Shown here: one piece after another, positions 57,236 through 64,000 of the stretch
How the letters are laid out: each line of letters opens with the position of its first letter
Numbering within the stretch: position 1 is the first letter of the stretch
DNA from: Druceiella hillmani
Lineage: Eukaryota > Arthropoda > Insecta > Lepidoptera > Hepialidae
Direction of reading: 5' to 3'
Length of the DNA: 64,000 nt
Assembly (NCBI GenBank): GCA_039881145.1
Contig: JAYKKI010000064.1
Location: forward strand, 5,451,001-5,515,000
Notes under the pieces: generated by a model
What the model saw: only the letters and a program-made list of their open reading frames with translations
Told to the model about the DNA's origin: nothing
Database searches by the model: none
Position numbers and translations under genes: made by a program

Positions 57236-57559
57236 AATGTACATATGCCTCATTTATTAAATCAAATCAAAGCCTTACGTAGTTATATTGCTAAAATTAT
57301 AACCCTGTCTTTTTGTTTTCGTAAACGAGCCAAAAAAAAATCACAGGCATGTTTTATTGTACAATTATTGAAATACAATGTTTTCGTCTTGCTGTTTCAA
57401 TAGACCACTTGTTTTATATTTATAATCACTTTCCTTATACCTAGTCGCAACACGAACGTTTTCCAGTAGCAATGTAATTACTTTCACTGAAGATTTATCC
57501 ATTATACGATATTTTATTTCGATTACGAACATTAAAAATTCAAAGACGTGTTGCATCCT
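57236..57559. other. Spacer, nothing recognised
   Basis: An 83-codon minus frame (57365-57616) starts here and enters the GC-rich island; no family motif. Confidence 0.35.
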
Positions 57560-57760
57560 GATGATATTGAAAAACGACGCCATTGAAGAGCGAGCGACCG
57601 CTTGGAGAGTATGCAAATTGAATTACATTATCATTTCCGCTTCCCATCCCCACCCTCGCTCCCCCGGTCCCGTTTCCGGCGGCGTCGAAGCGAAGCGGAG
57701 AATATGCGCTTTTGCATCGGGCGGCAATAAAGGAGGACTCATATCGGGATAGATATATTA
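57560..57760. promoter_or_regulatory. GC-rich island, candidate conserved regulatory segment
   Basis: 'gacgccattgaagagcgagc', an exact octamer ATGCAAAT (57611-57618), a C-rich run 'catccccaccctcgctcccc' and 'cggcggcgtcgaagcgaagc' stand out against AT-rich flanks. It resembles none of the window's repeats. A 63-codon plus frame spans it without recognised homology. Could be a conserved non-coding element, promoter or an exon remnant; speculative. Confidence 0.3.
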
Positions 57761-59305
<1,545 letters not shown>

Positions 59306-59910
59306 AACGGAACTCTTATAGGAGTTCCGTTTTTTTTCATTCTAATGGAACACTGTATCACTTACTTGTCCGTCAGTCCGTTTGTCTGTCAAAGCCCTTT
59401 TTCTCCGAAACGCTTTAAGATATCAAAATAATACCATATGCTATGGTCCAGAACTTTATATTGTAAACATTTTAAGTTTTTTTCACGTAACAAAAAATAT
59501 GGATCTTTAAAGCATATATTTTCTTTATTTTTACCATAGCCTTAATCACTGATCATCAAAACCTATAGGGTACTTCCGGTCAATCTACAATCTTGAAGTC
59601 GGATTAATGGGAGATCTCATAAAGTCAAAAAATACAACACAAGTAAAGTCAAAAAATCAATAATTTATAATTCTTTGTGGAATCATACGTTTTTATAATT
59701 AGTTTGTTTTTATACCTGTGAAACATAGAGTATATGCATGTTCTGAAGTATTTTCATATAATTTTTATATATAACTATTTTCAATTAAACTATAAACTTA
59801 ATTGTTCATAGCTAATTGGAAATATTAAGTACCCTTAAATATTTATGTTTTAATATGTACAGAACCTCCTAGTGTTAATTTTACTTATGTTTTACAGAGT
59901 TTTTTTTTTA
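59306..59910 (+). repeat. Lepidopteran dispersed repeat, copy
   Basis: 'cggaactcttataggagttc' (itself palindromic), 'cttgtccgtcagtccgtttg' and 'aacctatagggtacttccgg', ending 'tacagaacctcctagtgtta' + 'attttac', the eroded terminus. Confidence 0.65.
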
Positions 59911-60029
59911 AATTTGATGAGGACTTCTAACTCCTCAAGTACCATTACTATATATCTATGGTTATTAATTGCTCATCGATTAACGCTTTCGTTAATTGTT
60001 CCTGATTTAGTAATTATATAGTTTACATT

Positions 60030-60440
60030 TAAACTTGAAGGGTGAACTATGTCATTTCGACATCTAACTATGTCATTTTGAAATTTAACTATGTAATTTC
60101 GAAATCTAACTATTTAATTTCGAAATCTAACTATGACATTTCGAAATCTAAGTGTCTTATAAAATAAATATAAGTATTTCGAAATCTATCTATGACATTT
60201 CGAAATTTAAGTGTGGCATTTCGAAATCTAACTATGTAATTTTAAAATTTAAATATGTCATTTCGAAATCTAAATATGTCATTTCGAAATATAACTATGT
60301 TATTTCGAAATCTAACTATGTCATTTCGAATTTTAACTATGTAATTTCGAAATCTAATTATGTCATTTCGAAATATAGCTATGTCATTTCGATATCTAAC
60401 TATGTCATTTCGAAATCTAACTATGTCATTACAAAGGACT
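60030..60440. repeat. 21-bp minisatellite, ~19 copies
   Basis: The unit is 'aactatgtcatttcgaaatc' + 't'. The multiple-of-three period leaves a 133-codon plus frame (60152-60553) with heptads such as SKSNYVI. The frame has no upstream coding context or signal. I treat it as a minisatellite. Confidence 0.92.
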
Positions 60441-62594
60441 ATAATATAGTGACATTAGATAAGTTGGTGCTATTAAATAGAATCATTTGTTCAGTAGTTC
60501 TTAAGATTGTTCTTAAATTCATAAAGACAGACATAGCTTGGGAATCTATGTAAATGACACATTTAAGAAAGCACCAAAAAATATTCAATAATTCGAAAAG
60601 AAAATGAAATGAAAAATAAAAACTTAATTTGTCGCTTAAGGTTCCAGTGTTAATTTGACTTCGTAAAATTATGCTGATTTTAATAACTTTCTTTAACTTA
60701 CTTGTATAATTATGGCAATTTTAATTTTTTTCTATAGCTGCGTTTTTAACTTTTTTGTAATTATCTGTCAGTTAAAATATATCCATATTTTACTGGAGTT
60801 AAGCGTGTAGCTAGCTTTCAAAATTAACACAATAACCAAACGTTTGCGCACTTTTGGAACTTCGCCCTCGTTTCATTTCATCCCCTTGCCTTCATTCATA
60901 TGGATTCTCAATAGGCAGACAGCAAGATGTGGTCTGTACAGTTGAATCTTTGCTATGAAAAATATACTGAAAAATACTATTCCGAATGCTACTTACAGTA
61001 ATGATGAGATTAAAACACGATTTCGCCAATGTTTCTTAATAAAATAGGTTAAAAGTATTCAGTCTTTCTTCTCAGACGCCGTTTAATGTGAAAATTTGAA
61101 ATTTGGTATATTTTTGGGGAAGTAGCAAAGTAATAACGGATTTAAAATAAGAAAGTTATATTTTCAGTTTGGCGAGTAATTTTCTGGCGGGGGATAGGTG
61201 TCCAAAATTGTTTTCCTTCCAACGTGTGTAGCGTTAATTGAAAACTTATAAAAGCACAAAACCAATTTTATCAAAAAACATTAAAAACATCGATAATAAC
61301 ATTTACCTTGATGGGAAATTATTAGCAACGCTCCACATGAAACAGTATTTTTTTGTTGGTAAAAAACTTTATTAACAAATAACATTTTGCTGTAATAAAA
61401 ACTATTGAAAATAGTGTATATATCTAGCTATAACTTGTAAATTATAAGCTACACATTTAAATGCCTTGATAGTTGTAACTATAGTTGTTAACATGTATAA
61501 TCTGGGTTAACAATTACAGTTAATTGACTGAGATTTCAATATTAACTTTGATAACAATGTAGACAAATATTTAATTTGATAATATTGGAGACAGATCTTA
61601 CTACTAGATATAAAATTTTGGTAACCAATGTTTATGGTAACTTTCTCAATTACATAAACGTTCATGCTACAGAATGTTTAGCCATCGTAGTCATGTTTTA
61701 GCCACCGTTGTAACGTAAATGTTAGCAAACATACGGCAATGATTGTCTTAACGTTTGCTTTAAAAATCGATGTGTTGTATCGCCCTCGCTTTATCCTTAC
61801 CTTTATTTTCTCTTTTGAGTTATGTAGCCTGAGAGAAAAGAATAGCACCATGTAATTTTATGAGCAGAAAGAAAAGGACGGAGCTATTTCGTCAAAGCTG
61901 ACAATTCTTTGCTTTATCTTCATGTGACAGGAAATGCATTTTTATAGGTTATTGTGTTTTGTTGCGCGTCAAGTAAGATATGTTCGCCGTGTCACTTTCG
62001 AAATTTTGTTATTTCTTTAAATAGCCGAAAATATTTTACGAAAACACTTTTTGGTAAAGTAAATGGATCCGAGATCAATTCTTTAGTACCGATTTCGCAA
62101 GCGTTTCTGCAAATGGAAAATACTTTTTATGAAATGAATTATATAATGACGCTTGTTGGTGGATATCTAATTTAATTTTTAATACAATTTATTTTTTTTA
62201 TTTTTTTAATATAATTTTTATAAGGTAACTATAAAAATTAGTCATTTTATTTTTCAATCTACTCGGTTAATTCTACCAGTAAGACTAAATTTACTAAATT
62301 ACCGAAATGAATATTTAAACAACCTATAGAGTCAACCGTAACGTCAAACGTTTTAGCTACCTTTACGTAAATTGAAATAAGACACTATTTTAACGTACGC
62401 AGCGGCCAAAGTTAAGGGTGTCGTGATGAAACAACATTCAGATGTCTGCTTAAAGGCTAATAATAACTTAACGTTTACGTTATTCACGAAGTAACCATAG
62501 GGCTAATCCTTTTTAACTACACCGTACTGTCTTTTTGGTAATAATTGTAATATTGACGCTATAAACGGATATCCAATCATCCAAGTTTTGCACA
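60441..62594. other. Long spacer, nothing recognised
   Basis: AT-rich. 'gttgtaactatagttgttaa' near 61474 is a short palindrome. A 73-codon frame (61954-62175) has no family motif. 62395-62430 shares 'acgtacgcagcgg' with the satellite that follows. Confidence 0.35.
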
Positions 62595-63150
62595 TATTTG
62601 CTGTCGTGGGTTTTATTAATAGAACTCTTTGAGAGGACAATTTTGCCGTACGTTCTTTTCACGTACCTCTAACCGTTTACGTAGCTTCCGGCAAGAATCC
62701 CCTAAATGGTTTAAAACAGTTCTGCATAATAAACTATCGAACATTTAGTTGCAAAATTATGTTTGTAAAACATTTATTACGGATTTCATATAATATATAT
62801 GAGCACACATTTGCTGTCATCGGTTTTATTAATATAAATCTTTGAGAATATAACGTACCTTTAACCGTACGTTCTTTTCACGTAACCGTTAGCGCAGCGT
62901 ACGGCAAGAAGGCTCTCAAACGGTTTAGGATAGTTCTGCATAATAAACTATCAAATATTTAGTTGTAAAATTAAGTTCATTTTAAACATTAAAACATTTA
63001 TTACGGATTTGATGTAACAAATACACGTATGCTGTCGTGGACTTTATTATAAAACTCTTTGAGAAGAACAATTTTGCCCTACATTCTTTTCTCGTACCTC
63101 TAAACATTTACGCAGCGTACGGCAAGAAAATTCTAAGGCGGTTTGTCTTC
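62595..63150. repeat. ~217-bp tandem repeat, ~2.6 copies
   Basis: 'gttcttttcacgta' occurs at 62652 and 62871 and as 'attcttttctcgta' at 63083. Units share 'cagttctgcataataaacta', 'acatttattacggattt', 'gctgtcgtgggttttatta' and 'cgcagcgtacggcaagaa'. Confidence 0.9.
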
Positions 63151-63925
63151 ATTATCACATGTCGATTGTGTGATTTTGCTTAATAATATGTATTGAATTT
63201 TATATTATTGTTTCAATGAGAAATGTCAAAAATTATGTACAACCTCTACGATCCTTCAACGTACGCAATTAATTTTCCCGCAGCCGCCGGAAACGGAAGA
63301 TGACTAATGAGGAAAATGTTATTCTTTCAATATTGCTCTATATCACGGAAACTAGCGAATTTCTGGCTGAGATTAATTAATACTAACATAATTATTTATC
63401 AATATTTTTACCTGACCACGTCAAGACAAATTTTGGCAGGCTATGTATGTACTTAGGGACCAAACTAATGGAGCGCATCCGACAAATAAGATATATTTAG
63501 ATTTTTCTTGTGTCAGAAGCTATGTAAAAATAAAATATGTATTAATTTAGTTTTATTTCATGTCTGTATCTTTTAAAATTGTTTTTACAAAAGTTCAACA
63601 AAAAAGTTCAACTGGAAACAAATGTTTCTATAGTGATCAGTGAATCGATTAAAAAAAAGGTAACGAAAATCTAAAAATATTGCAAAAATACAGGCAACAT
63701 TTTTATTAAAAGTCATAGTTGTAAGTTGAAAGTTGCGGCACAATTGCTACTGGTATCTTAAATTTTTAGATATTCTAAAAAATATGCAGAAATAGAGTTT
63801 TCCACTTTCTCCTCGTGAAAAAGCAGAGTTAGTAAAATGTGACTAGACGATTACAGGAAAATTATAATGATCATCATAGATCTTATAATTTTTTTTAATA
63901 GGCAATACGTTTATTTACGTTGTGA
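63151..63925. other. Spacer, nothing recognised
   Basis: AT-rich, with a small GC patch at 63280-63300. No feature supported. Confidence 0.4.
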
Positions 63926-64000
63926 AGAATTAATATTTGTAAATAGTTTCATAGACATACTATGTGCCCTTAAATGTTTATAAGTGCTTAAATGTGTGGG
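63926..64000 (+). repeat. Lepidopteran dispersed repeat, 3' part cut by the window edge
   Basis: 'tatgtgcccttaaatgttta' + 'taagtgcttaaatgtgtgg' corresponds to the segment just before the 'cggaaccct' terminus of the copy at 53045-53545. Confidence 0.55.

Overview
This looks like an intergenic or deep intronic, transposon- and satellite-filled stretch of an insect genome, most probably a moth or butterfly. Three things point that way. The DNA is visibly AT-rich. Many degraded copies of dispersed repeats carry motifs I know from Lepidoptera: a 'gggttccgta / cttataggatcact / gtccgtctgtctgtc' repeat ending 'cggaaccct..gtgcgagt', and 'actagctgt.cccgcgacttcg' termini. There are also mariner, hAT and tRNA-derived SINE remains. 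I found no intact host protein gene and no functional RNA gene. The long open frames sit either in transposon remains or in tandem repeats whose period is a multiple of three.

Layout. 0-9 kb: a 108-bp satellite, a ~128-bp satellite, a tRNA-derived SINE, a MITE (first of two copies) and two unrelated 27-bp minisatellites. 9-13.5 kb: a ~210-bp tandem family, a 35-bp minisatellite that seems to have grown from it, and two lepidopteran repeats facing each other. 13.8-16.2 kb: a LINE reverse-transcriptase tail and a nested composite containing inverted copies of the 210-bp family. 16.6-19.4 kb: a near-perfect palindromic element, a SINE, a truncated mariner transposase with a recognisable promoter, and a 172-bp satellite. 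21.2-22.2 kb: an array of seven hairpin-forming 139-bp repeats. 22.5-23.8 kb: a complete but dead mariner. 24.2-25.1 kb: an hAT element with an 8-bp target duplication, containing a second palindromic element with its own 13-bp duplication. 25.8-26.8 kb: a ~219-bp satellite made from the upstream region of the truncated mariner-like family.

27.5-35.4 kb: two ~0.91-kb inverted arms enclose about 6 kb, with a 436-bp direct duplication, a decayed LINE tail, a second truncated mariner and a small basic ORF. 35.5-36.7 kb: a 120-bp satellite with four identical units. 37-40 kb: a second composite element copy and a broken relative of the basic ORF. 40.5-42.6 kb: about 20 units of a 101-bp satellite with 505-bp higher-order structure. 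43.6-51.8 kb: further minisatellites, two MITEs and an hAT-like insertion inside a 24-bp array. 52-64 kb: several copies of the lepidopteran repeat, a ~60-bp degenerate satellite, a GC-rich island near 57.6 kb, a 21-bp minisatellite and a ~217-bp satellite.

The genes do not work together as a system. What links the regions is shared repeat ancestry: the same families recur as single copies, inverted pairs and tandem arrays. The best leads are the promoter-bearing truncated mariner family and the satellite derived from its upstream region, the nested palindromic element, and the large inverted arms. Tandem arrays cover roughly one fifth of the window by my hand count. All coordinates of repeat edges are estimates by eye.
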